In this document: positions 7,945-14,193 of the stretch, in pieces
Position numbering within the stretch: the first letter of the stretch is position 1
How the letters are laid out: every line of letters starts with the position of its first letter
NCBI GenBank assembly: GCA_002502095.1
Contig: DAPJ01000018.1
Location: 48,267 to 64,415 of the forward strand
Origin: Euryarchaeota archaeon UBA62
Lineage (GTDB): Archaea; Thermoplasmatota; Poseidoniia; Poseidoniales; Thalassarchaeaceae
Reading direction: 5' to 3'
Length of the DNA stretch: 16,149 bases
The notes under the pieces: model-generated
The model's input: only the letters and a program-made list of their open reading frames with translations
The model's database searches: none
Told to the model about the DNA's origin: nothing
Made by a program: the position numbers and the translations under genes

Positions 7945-8019
7945 GCGGACATGGTCTAGTGGTTATGACAGCAGGTTCCCAACCTGCTAACCCGGGTTCA
8001 ACTCCCGGTGTTCGCACCA
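7945..8019 (+). tRNA. tRNA-Gly (anticodon CCC), CCA encoded
   Basis: A full cloverleaf can be folded by eye. The acceptor stem is GCGGACA (7945-7951) with TGTTCGC (8009-8015), seven pairs including one G-U. The D arm uses GTC/GAC (7954-7956, 7967-7969). The anticodon stem is GCAGG/CCTGC (7971-7975, 7983-7987) with loop TTCCCAA, giving anticodon CCC. The variable loop has four bases (7988-7991). The T arm is CCGGG/CCCGG around TTCAACT. Discriminator A8016 is followed by encoded CCA at 8017-8019. There is no intron. It decodes GGG glycine codons. The 3' 22 bases lie on the opposite strand of the SemiSWEET coding end. Confidence 0.95.
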
Positions 8020-8294
8020 TGGCTTGACTCTGAGTTACGAAGTCTAATTACTCCCACAATTAGCGATATTATGCAAGCTAAAGCGGCTATATTTGCTATA
8101 ATTATTGATACCGAGCCAATCAGAATTCCGTATATCAGCCAAAGGACCAAGGCCGTTGAAACTAGAAAGAAAGTTGGAAGAGAGATCCCTTCGTGTAATC
8201 CTTCTATCCAGACTTCCCTAATTTGAGGAATCCATGCAATTACTCCCAGGGAACCTGCTATTATCCCTATTCCCTCGATGAATACTTCCTGCAC
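7998..8294 (-). CDS. SemiSWEET / PQ-loop family small transporter
   Basis: A 98-residue membrane protein with three predicted transmembrane helices (about 6-24, 40-59 and 61-84), the single triple-helix bundle of bacterial and archaeal SemiSWEETs, which work as dimers to move sugars across the cytoplasmic membrane. The PQ motif is in IAWIPQIREVW (P23, Q24). The second helix has the typical LVLWLIYGILIG and the third SIIIANIAAL, both close to known SemiSWEETs. The start is a GTG, nine bases after the hydroxyacyl-CoA dehydrogenase stop, so it is probably the last gene of that minus-strand operon. The final seven residues and the stop are encoded by the antisense strand of tRNA-Gly. The substrate may not be a sugar, given the CoA-ester neighbours. 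Confidence 0.88.
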   Translation of the reverse strand: MQEVFIEGIGIIAGSLGVIAWIPQIREVWIEGLHEGISLPTFFLVSTALVLWLIYGILIGSVSIIIANIAALACIISLIVGVIRLRNSESSHGANTGS

Positions 8295-8303
8295 AGTATC
8301 ATC

Positions 8304-9188
8304 TCACAGGTCTTCTCTCTCTGATTTTCCCTCTTCAGACCAGTTGTATATTCCTCGACCAGTCTTCTTCCCTAATTCTCCAGATTCTACCAGCGTAACA
8401 AGAAGAGGATGAGGGAGATAAGAAGGATCATCAAAAGACTCTGCAAGATTATTCAGAATATCTCTACGCACATCCAATCCTACCAAGTCGGACAGTTCGA
8501 GAGGCCCCATTGGATGTTTATATCCTAACTTCATGGCAGTGTCAATGTCACTAGCACTCGCTACTCCCTCTGCCAGCATTCTAATCGCCTCATTTCCCAA
8601 AACAACGCCAAGCCTACTAGTTGCAAAACCGGGAATATCACCAACAACTATGGTAGTTTTTCCCATCTCCCTACCTATCTCAATTACTTCATTTATTATG
8701 CCATCAGAAGATAAGTCATGCTTTATGACTTCTAATAGCTTCATAATAGGGACTGGATTGAAGAAATGCATTCCAACAACTCTCCCCGGATTCTTCACTA
8801 CAGATGCGATATCGGAAATTCTCAATCCCGAGGTATTAGTGGCCAAGATTGCATTTTCTGGAGCCAGATGCTCTATTTTTTGGAATATTGATCTCTTCAA
8901 GTCTATTTTCTCGGGTACGGCCTCAATTACTAAATCAACTCCTAATAGGGCCTCCTCCAGATTTTCACAAGGAATCAATTTATGTGACCATTCCTTGACT
9001 TGTTCTTCGGTATTTTTTCCTCTTACTATCCCGCCCTTCCAAAATTCGTTAATAGAATTCATACCTTTCTGAAGAGAATCTGGAAACGCATCAAACAACC
9101 TAGTTTCCCATCCTGTCTGGGCACAAACCTGGGCGATACCTGAGCCCATTGTTCCGGAGCCAATCACAGCTACTGTACGCACGCTCAC
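8304..9188 (-). CDS. 3-hydroxyacyl-CoA dehydrogenase (3-hydroxybutyryl-CoA dehydrogenase family)
   Basis: A 294-residue NAD-dependent dehydrogenase oxidising (S)-3-hydroxyacyl-CoA to 3-ketoacyl-CoA, as HBD or PaaH do. The Rossmann motif is VAVIGSGTMGSGIAQ at the N-terminus. ATNTSG carries the catalytic-site S120, GMHFFNPVPIMKLLEV holds H141 and E153, and the C-terminal domain has HPMGPLELSDLVGLD. In the PGFxxNRL motif the asparagine is replaced by serine (DIPGFATSRLG, S191), a variant I associate with some HBD subgroups. The frame is open to 9314, but homology begins at the GTG codons 9188/9182, and starting there avoids overlap with the preceding gene. A TATA-like element lies about 26 bases before 9188, supporting that start. 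The place in the operon fits beta-oxidation-like finishing of a ring-opened or fatty acyl-CoA. Confidence 0.92.
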   Translation of the reverse strand: MSVRTVAVIGSGTMGSGIAQVCAQTGWETRLFDAFPDSLQKGMNSINEFWKGGIVRGKNTEEQVKEWSHKLIPCENLEEALLGVDLVIEAVPEKIDLKRSIFQKIEHLAPENAILATNTSGLRISDIASVVKNPGRVVGMHFFNPVPIMKLLEVIKHDLSSDGIINEVIEIGREMGKTTIVVGDIPGFATSRLGVVLGNEAIRMLAEGVASASDIDTAMKLGYKHPMGPLELSDLVGLDVRRDILNNLAESFDDPSYLPHPLLVTLVESGELGKKTGRGIYNWSEEGKSEREDL

Positions 9189-9209
9189 GCTACCTCGAAG
9201 ACAGTCGAA

Positions 9210-9218
9210 GAAATAAGA
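9210..9218 (-). promoter_or_regulatory. TATA-like box before the hydroxyacyl-CoA dehydrogenase
   Basis: On the minus strand, CTTATTTC (9210-9217) is centred about 26 bases before the GTG at 9188. It overlaps the start of the 34-base spacer and could give a leaderless internal transcript. It is a weak motif and the gene may be read only from upstream promoters. Confidence 0.3.
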
Positions 9219-9222
9219 CGTA

Positions 9223-9786
9223 CTAAGCTTCACGCCCGTATGCGGCCAGAGCTGACTGAAACAGCCTCTGCCGCGGGACGTCATGCTCAAGGAAGCATGT
9301 AAAGGGAGCCACATCTTTTAGAAGCTCAATCGCAGACACATATGCTCCATAGATGAAAGGATCAGCCTCGTCGGTAGGTGGAATCATTATCCCGAGTCTT
9401 TCCAAGCCCTTCCTAGTATCCTCATCCCAGATAGAGTAGGTATGATGTGTGAAGTGAAGATAAGCTGATAGTCTCCTGATATCAGACTTAGGCTTCTCAG
9501 TTAGACTTTCTATTAGCAAGGTGTCTGGATATCTAATGGCATACAATGAGAGCATTACTTCTCTCTGTGTCTCTTCTCTCCACTGTCTTTTTGGGAGTCC
9601 CATCCAATTGTCTATTTCATCAAGCATCTCAGGTGAGTATGGTCGCTTTACAGTATACAGGAGATTCTCATAAGTATCCGCAGATTCTTCATCTGAATGA
9701 TGGTGTTTGTAAAAGTAATCTGTAAGGTGTTCGAAGAAATGATTACACTTCTCTTTGTCGAAAACTGATAGTGAATGAAATTGCAT
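9223..9786 (-). CDS. Hypothetical protein beside the diiron epoxidase-like gene
   Basis: A 187-residue soluble protein that I do not recognise. It starts with an ATG 13 bases after the stop of the PaaA/BoxB-like gene and ends 34 bases before the dehydrogenase, so it belongs to the operon. It is rich in His, Tyr, Trp and acidic residues (FYKHHHSDEE at 25-34; LHFTHHTYSIWDEDTRKGL at 110-128) and looks mainly helical, with no signal peptide or membrane segment. The LHF...YSIWD pattern followed by a C-terminal R..L..ALAAYGR recalls small proteins with a helix-hairpin-helix glycosylase-like fold, but that resemblance is from memory and weak. It is too long for PaaB, too short for PaaC, and lacks an ExxH pair for a diiron site. 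It could be an accessory factor of the oxygenase or an unrelated passenger. Confidence 0.8.
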   Translation of the reverse strand: MQFHSLSVFDKEKCNHFFEHLTDYFYKHHHSDEESADTYENLLYTVKRPYSPEMLDEIDNWMGLPKRQWREETQREVMLSLYAIRYPDTLLIESLTEKPKSDIRRLSAYLHFTHHTYSIWDEDTRKGLERLGIMIPPTDEADPFIYGAYVSAIELLKDVAPFTCFLEHDVPRQRLFQSALAAYGREA

Positions 9787-9799
9787 TAATCTGCCTCCA

Positions 9800-10939
9800 C
9801 TAGCCTTTCCACTCTCTATACTGAATCCACTCTTTCTTCATGTAGTCGTTGATCAGCTTGTCTTCATCTTCTTCAGTAGGGATTACAGTCTCCAGGTAAG
9901 CCTCGTATTCACTATCACTGCCTTCGAATACTTCTCCATGAACAGTGAACTTCTCTCCTGCATACTTGCCAATACCTCTCCTGAATTTGTCAGATGGAAG
10001 AAAAAGTTCAGGCTCGCCATCTTTTCTGGATTTACTGATTCTGACCATTTCCTTCCTCAACTCTTCGAAGTATAGGTCCCTACTGGCCTCATTCAAGTGT
10101 GCTCTATCTGCCTCCACATCGGACTCGCGCTCATCGTATCTTCCTTTAACGCCGTAAACGTAAGCCCACTGAGCGCTAGTCGAGTCATCAGTGCCAAACA
10201 GATCAAGGCCAGTACTGACCCATTTGTTGATATATTTCTGGAGTAGAGATATTGGGATTACTCCCTGCTTCACTATTCTCCTCAATCCGTTTGCACCTGT
10301 TCCCAAATGGAATGACTCCTCCTTGAGCATCGGTCCCATACTGGCCGCAAGTGGCTTGAAAGAGGATGTACTCAACATCTTTAGTTGGTACTTTCCATCT
10401 CTATCGATGAAGTGAGTGAAGCAGAAGAAATCAAGCCAATGATCGATGGGCTCGTTGAAAGATCCTAGAATTCTAGTGCCCTCCTGGGCATTCCTCTCCA
10501 ATAACTTGGAAGCCTCTCTGACTCCCTGCTCTCCGAAGAAAGTACACAATAAGTATGCCATTTGCCAACCATGCCTTTGCTCTTCGCACATTATCCTAAG
10601 TGCTGACTTTCTATCATATTCTGTAGGTGCTGAGGCTAGTAAGTGATTTTGTTGCTCAACACTAGCGAATTCGGTATCTCCCTGAACGCTAACCATGTTG
10701 ATTATTGCATCCATAATGTTCTGCTGAGGGATTTGCATCCTTCTCTCCCACTTCGGCATTCCTTGGAAATCCCCAAATTCTATTTCACTACCTGCGGTGT
10801 CCCAATCGAATTTGATATCAAATCTGTAATCCCCGAGCCACGATGGATCGAAACCAATTCTAGTCTGCCACTCGCTGAAGTCATTTATCCAAGACTCAAA
10901 GTTTTGACTGTAACTCTCTACTATCTCAGTATCTGCCAT
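9800..10939 (-). CDS. PaaA/BoxB-family diiron ring-CoA epoxidase-like protein
   Basis: A 379-residue ferritin-like diiron protein. Two metal-binding helices stand out: E120-Q-R-H123 in CEEQRHGWQMAY and E208-S-F-H211 in GPMLKEESFH, the latter nearly identical to the KEESFH of PaaA. E90 (GDTEFAS) and D179 (HFIDRDGK) are spaced to be the other ligands. The set E90, E120, H123, D179, E208, H211 mirrors, with almost constant offset, the one I recall for the benzoyl-CoA epoxidase BoxB. PaaA is about 310 residues and BoxB about 475, so this is intermediate. Such enzymes use O2 and two electrons to epoxidise an aromatic acyl-CoA. The C-terminus (about 265-379) is charged and unlike PaaA. Its own TATA-like box lies 26 bases upstream. 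No reductase, PaaB or PaaC gene is adjacent, so the substrate is unknown. Confidence 0.85.
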   Translation of the reverse strand: MADTEIVESYSQNFESWINDFSEWQTRIGFDPSWLGDYRFDIKFDWDTAGSEIEFGDFQGMPKWERRMQIPQQNIMDAIINMVSVQGDTEFASVEQQNHLLASAPTEYDRKSALRIMCEEQRHGWQMAYLLCTFFGEQGVREASKLLERNAQEGTRILGSFNEPIDHWLDFFCFTHFIDRDGKYQLKMLSTSSFKPLAASMGPMLKEESFHLGTGANGLRRIVKQGVIPISLLQKYINKWVSTGLDLFGTDDSTSAQWAYVYGVKGRYDERESDVEADRAHLNEASRDLYFEELRKEMVRISKSRKDGEPELFLPSDKFRRGIGKYAGEKFTVHGEVFEGSDSEYEAYLETVIPTEEDEDKLINDYMKKEWIQYREWKG

Positions 10940-10960
10940 GACCCTCGCTCGAATAACAGG

Positions 10961-10969
10961 TATATCAAA
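10961..10969 (-). promoter_or_regulatory. TATA box of the diiron epoxidase-like gene
   Basis: On the minus strand, TTTGATATA is centred at about 10965, 26 bases before the ATG at 10939. It lies in the 60-base spacer behind the upstream crotonase gene. This is the best archaeal box A match in the window and implies a leaderless transcript starting at or very near the ATG, separate from read-through from upstream. Confidence 0.5.
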
Positions 10970-10999
10970 CGACGTATCTGAAAACCATCAAATTCTGTC

Positions 11000-11884
11000 T
11001 CAGTTTCCTTCAAATCTTGGAGTCTTAGTCTCAACATATGCCTTGATTCCTTCCTTAGCATCGTTCGATTGGAACAAATCAGATTGGAGCTCTCTCTCCA
11101 GAGCTAGGTGATATTCGAGAGGTATTTCCAGGCCACTTTGGACACTTCTCTTGATGTTACCAATCGCTTTTGCCGCAGCAAATGGCAGTGTAAACCGTCC
11201 TGCATAGTCTAGGACATCTTGATGGAACTCTTCAAGGGTCATCGAGTCATATATGTCGTGGACTAGATCCATTTCTCGTGATTCCTCAAATGAGAACTTT
11301 CTCCCGGTTACCATAATCTCCATGGCCTTTGCCTTTCCGACCAATCTGGACAATCTAGCAGTCCCGCCAGTACCTGCAAGGACTCCAAGAGCCACTTCGG
11401 GTAGACCAACCTGAAAGTTCCCTTTTCTAGCGACTCTGATATCAGCCGCCATGGCAATTTCGAGACCCCCTCCTACGGTATGACCATTCAATGCAGCTAT
11501 CACGAGCTTGGGGGTCTGCTCTAATCTTGACAGAGTCTCATTAGCATGAAGGCAGAAGAAATACTTGTACCTTGGAGTTAGTTTGTTCAGATACTTGATA
11601 CTGGCACCAGCAGAGAAGAACTTTTCACCATAGCCTGTAATTAGAATAACAGAGACATTATCATCAAATCTTGCACTCAGTATCGCATCATCAATATCGT
11701 GCCACATTTCTCTGGTGTAGGTATTAACCGGGGTTTTGCCCTCTACAAGAGGATCGCCAGCAGAGTCAGAACACAGTTCTATTATCGCTATACCGTTCTC
11801 CGTTACTCCGTAGTTCACCAGCTTATTCTTCATCGGCTCAAGTTCGGGCCATGACGTCATGTCCCTTCCACTAGGGGCGACCAT
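11000..11884 (-). CDS. Enoyl-CoA hydratase (crotonase family) upstream of the diiron gene
   Basis: A crotonase homologue of 294 residues when begun at the ATG at 11884. The oxyanion-hole loops are KFFSAGASIKYL (88-99) and GHTVGGG. Both hydratase glutamates are kept: E142 in GGGLEIAMAAD and E163 in GLPEVALGV; TGGTARLSRLVG follows. It should therefore hydrate (or hydrolyse) an enoyl-CoA. It has an N-terminal extension of about 25 residues before the first core strand, with a long first loop (DSAGDPLVEGKTPVNTY). A TTG at 11893 and an ATG at 11860 are alternative starts. It follows the flavoprotein gene by 27 bases and precedes the diiron gene by 60, the position a ring-cleaving or ring-isomerising crotonase would occupy in a paa/box-type cluster. 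It is much shorter than BoxC (about 550 residues). Confidence 0.9.
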   Translation of the reverse strand: MVAPSGRDMTSWPELEPMKNKLVNYGVTENGIAIIELCSDSAGDPLVEGKTPVNTYTREMWHDIDDAILSARFDDNVSVILITGYGEKFFSAGASIKYLNKLTPRYKYFFCLHANETLSRLEQTPKLVIAALNGHTVGGGLEIAMAADIRVARKGNFQVGLPEVALGVLAGTGGTARLSRLVGKAKAMEIMVTGRKFSFEESREMDLVHDIYDSMTLEEFHQDVLDYAGRFTLPFAAAKAIGNIKRSVQSGLEIPLEYHLALERELQSDLFQSNDAKEGIKAYVETKTPRFEGN

Positions 11885-11911
11885 ATCAATCAAACGGAAA
11901 GCTCCAGAGAG

Positions 11912-13138
11912 TCAAGTTTCACTATCTGGGAAAGATACGGAACCTCCTGTTTTTTTAACATCCTTCCACTGCTCTCCAATTTCAATAGCCTCATTACTCT
12001 GTTCCCAAGAGTCTCTCTTTAGCGAACCACGGAAAGGCATCCTTGTTACCATCCTTCCATCGGCCATCTTTTTCCTCTTGAGCATGAATATTTTCGCAAT
12101 TGGCCACATCATCTTTCTGATTACTCCGGGAGTGTATACCCAGCGCATAAATTCCAAACCATCCCCCTTCTTTTTTTGATCCCTCATCCAATATTCTGCA
12201 ACCTTTTTGAATCCTCTATCTCCAATCCTATTCATGAGGAATCGATTAGTGGCACTGACCTTAATCAGTGGAACCAATTGCTTCCTAATTTCTTCTTCAT
12301 AATCACATTCGCCGAGTATTGATTTAGCCGCAAGAGAACCGCTGGTTATGGCATATCTCATCCCAAAACCCCACATAAAATCTTGAAGTCCACCCGCTTC
12401 TCCAACGTAGTACCTGCCCTCATGGAGATACCTATCAGGAATGGAAAAATCCCCTTTCCCTCCGACTCTCTTAATCGGTTTCCTATTCAATTCATAATGC
12501 TCCTCATACCATGCTATAGTTTCATTGAGGTATCTTCCACTCTTCTTCTGTTTTCTCCAAAGACAAGTACAAATCAGCCCAATGCCATCAATGATGATCA
12601 GGTACGAGTAAGCTCCGGGGGCCAGTTTATCGTTTAGCTGGAAAGAAACATGATTCGGATGATCTGTATGAAAAACCTCTCCAAATGCTACAGCACTGGA
12701 TTCCTTTGGACCTGCAGCAATAATCTGGCAATCCTGAGGGTCCCTCTTTGAGTTATAGTGTATTTTTGCCCCGGCAGAAATTGCCATCCTCTTGAAGCCC
12801 TGATCTATACAGTGCTCATCAGTTCCTCTCTCGACTACCCTGAATGCAATACCTTCGGTTCTTGGTTGCGTAATTACATCATCTGGGTGTATGAGATCAA
12901 CTACACTGAAAGCATCAGATTTGAAAGACTCAGGATCAAGGCCCCAATCACGCATGTCTTCAAAGAAGTCATTCCCGCTAGTCCAATTTTCAAGTCCTTG
13001 AAAATCTCCATCAAATCTAGCACCGCTATCTGCTCTGATTTCGTGTACATGAACTTCAATACCAGCTTTAGCCAATATAGTAGCCGCCGATAGTCCCGAA
13101 AGGCCAGCTCCCAAAATGTGCACGGGTCCGCTTTCCAC
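11912..13138 (-). CDS. FAD-dependent oxidoreductase, geranylgeranyl-reductase-like
   Basis: A 408-residue flavoprotein. The N-terminal dinucleotide-binding motif VHILGAGLSGLSAATILAKAG (6-26) is followed by E33 at the end of the second strand (VHVHEIR), which would hold the FAD ribose. A second FAD motif, YYVGEAGGLQDFMWGFGMRYA (243-263), takes the place of the usual GD(A/S)AG segment of geranylgeranyl reductases and related monooxygenases, with glutamate replacing aspartate. The C-terminus (about 335-375) is strongly basic and hydrophobic and may touch the membrane. In archaea such enzymes commonly saturate isoprenoid lipids, but here the gene leads an operon with CoA-ester enzymes, so another hydrophobic substrate is possible. 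The start is GTG; a GTG five codons later is an alternative. It diverges from moaE across 79 bases (from the chosen moaE start). Confidence 0.8.
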   Translation of the reverse strand: MESGPVHILGAGLSGLSAATILAKAGIEVHVHEIRADSGARFDGDFQGLENWTSGNDFFEDMRDWGLDPESFKSDAFSVVDLIHPDDVITQPRTEGIAFRVVERGTDEHCIDQGFKRMAISAGAKIHYNSKRDPQDCQIIAAGPKESSAVAFGEVFHTDHPNHVSFQLNDKLAPGAYSYLIIIDGIGLICTCLWRKQKKSGRYLNETIAWYEEHYELNRKPIKRVGGKGDFSIPDRYLHEGRYYVGEAGGLQDFMWGFGMRYAITSGSLAAKSILGECDYEEEIRKQLVPLIKVSATNRFLMNRIGDRGFKKVAEYWMRDQKKKGDGLEFMRWVYTPGVIRKMMWPIAKIFMLKRKKMADGRMVTRMPFRGSLKRDSWEQSNEAIEIGEQWKDVKKTGGSVSFPDSET

Positions 13139-13185
13139 GAATAACCGACTTATGTCATACGCTTCAACAGTTGTGTTCTATCCGC

Positions 13186-13193
13186 GTAATTCA
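13186..13193 (+). promoter_or_regulatory. Possible TATA-like element before moaE
   Basis: GTAATTCA in the 79-base divergent spacer is centred about 28 bases before the moaE ATG at 13218. It is a poor box A match, and a GGGG run at 13204-13207 could instead act as a ribosome site. I see no convincing counterpart for the divergent flavoprotein gene. Confidence 0.22.
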
Positions 13194-13217
13194 AGTCGAG
13201 TAAGGGGATGCGCAACT

Positions 13218-13637
13218 ATGTCAGTACATATCTCAGTTGAGGCGGAGGCCCTCAATCCGGACTCTCTAAGGAAAATCCTAGAAACCCAAGATTGCGGGAG
13301 TATTGTCTCATTTATCGGAATCACTAGGGGGCAGGAGGGTGACTCTAAGGTGGAGAGATTAGAATTTGATCACTGGGGAAAAGAGCTACCCGTTGTTCTA
13401 GAACAAATTGGCACTAATGCTATCTCCGAGTTCGATATTAATTCAGTAGTAATCGCACACAGGATAGGAATAGTATTGCCATCAGAACCCATAGTTTGCA
13501 TACATGTCGCATCACCTCACAGAGCTCCAGGATTTGAAGCATGCTCGTGGATAATGGATGAATTGAAGTCACAGGCTCCCATATGGAAGAAAGAGATTAC
13601 ATCAGATGGTGAGTCTTGGAAATCTGGCTTGGGTTGA
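13218..13637 (+). CDS. moaE: Molybdopterin synthase catalytic subunit MoaE
   Basis: A 139-residue MoaE, near the family length of about 150. With the sulfur carrier MoaD it turns cyclic pyranopterin monophosphate into molybdopterin in the cytoplasm. Characteristic segments are GSIVSFIGITRG (27-38), IAHRIGIVLPSEP (79-91), ASPHRAPGFEAC (98-109) and the active-site ELKSQAPIWKKE (115-126) with lysines K117 and K124. The segment FDHWGKELP (50-58) differs from the usual EYxAY motif of the first substrate loop. The frame is open upstream to 13116, but homology and the absence of the extra 34 residues in MoaE proteins favour the ATG at 13218. It leads a likely operon with moaC (21 bases away). MoaD, MoaA, MoeA and MoeB are not in the window. 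Confidence 0.92.
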   Translation: MSVHISVEAEALNPDSLRKILETQDCGSIVSFIGITRGQEGDSKVERLEFDHWGKELPVVLEQIGTNAISEFDINSVVIAHRIGIVLPSEPIVCIHVASPHRAPGFEACSWIMDELKSQAPIWKKEITSDGESWKSGLG

Positions 13638-13658
13638 ATAATAAATTCATGCAAACAT

Positions 13659-14168
13659 ATGCTTTCCAGATTACCTATTAGTAAACCCCCCCTCCCAGTA
13701 ATCGGTAATATGGATGGCAAAAGAGTTGGCATTGTCAATGTGGGCTCTAAGAAGATGATTTTCAGGGAAGCCAAGGCCACGGGAATCGTCAGACTTTCCG
13801 AGGTAAGCCTGAATATTGTCACCGATGGTAAGTCGATCAAAGGGGACGTCAGAGAAGCATCTACAGTTGCGGCTATTCAAGCTGTCAAAGAAACGCCTCG
13901 GATGATACCTCACTGCCACACAGTTCCAGTTGAGGGATGTTCGGTTCAATGGGAGGTTGAGCCAACTGGTTTGAGGTGTACCGTGACAGTGAGTACACAC
14001 TGGACAACTGGAGTAGAGATGGAGGCCCTATGTGGGGTAAGTGCAGGACTTCTCTGTGCATTCGACATGCTCAAATCAACCGAGAAAGACTCAAATGGAC
14101 AATATTTGGATACATCTATCGAAGGAATTAGAGTTTTGCACAAGAAGAAAGGTCAGCCGCACAATTGA
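13659..14168 (+). CDS. moaC: Cyclic pyranopterin monophosphate synthase MoaC
   Basis: A 169-residue MoaC, which acts with MoaA in the first step of molybdenum cofactor synthesis by closing the cyclic phosphate on 3',8-cyclo-7,8-dihydro-GTP. Family landmarks are NVGSKKMIFREAKATG (27-42), KGDVREAST (61-69), the nucleotide-binding IPHCHTVPVEG (83-93), TTGVEMEALCGVS (116-128) and FDMLKS (135-140), with D136 and K139 equivalent to the catalytic aspartate and lysine of E. coli MoaC. An ATG at 13710 (residue 18) would give an N-terminus typical of short archaeal MoaC proteins and is an equally good start. It is 21 bases behind moaE and 25 before glpX, all on one strand. Confidence 0.94.
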   Translation: MLSRLPISKPPLPVIGNMDGKRVGIVNVGSKKMIFREAKATGIVRLSEVSLNIVTDGKSIKGDVREASTVAAIQAVKETPRMIPHCHTVPVEGCSVQWEVEPTGLRCTVTVSTHWTTGVEMEALCGVSAGLLCAFDMLKSTEKDSNGQYLDTSIEGIRVLHKKKGQPHN

Positions 14169-14193
14169 ATGACCAGTTACCCTTCGCAGGTAC

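Noticed and set aside
8533..9072. 179-residue open frame on the plus strand opposite the dehydrogenase
   Set aside because: It is wholly antisense to a well conserved gene and has a low-complexity Ser/Thr/Pro composition typical of a shadow frame.
9189..9314. Upstream extension of the hydroxyacyl-CoA dehydrogenase frame by 42 residues
   Set aside because: It would overlap the preceding gene by 92 bases, has no family homology, and the Rossmann motif begins just after the GTG codons at 9188/9182.
9223..9786. Calling the 187-residue protein PaaC or PaaB
   Set aside because: PaaC is about 250 residues with a ferritin-like four-helix pattern and PaaB about 95; neither length nor motif fits.
11850..11861. 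12-base perfect palindrome CATGACGTCATG
   Set aside because: It lies within the start region of a crotonase gene with one partial copy elsewhere (near 4712-4719); nothing suggests more than chance.
13116..13217. Upstream extension of moaE by 34 residues
   Set aside because: It overlaps the divergent flavoprotein gene and its residues have no match in MoaE proteins; the ATG at 13218 gives the normal N-terminus.
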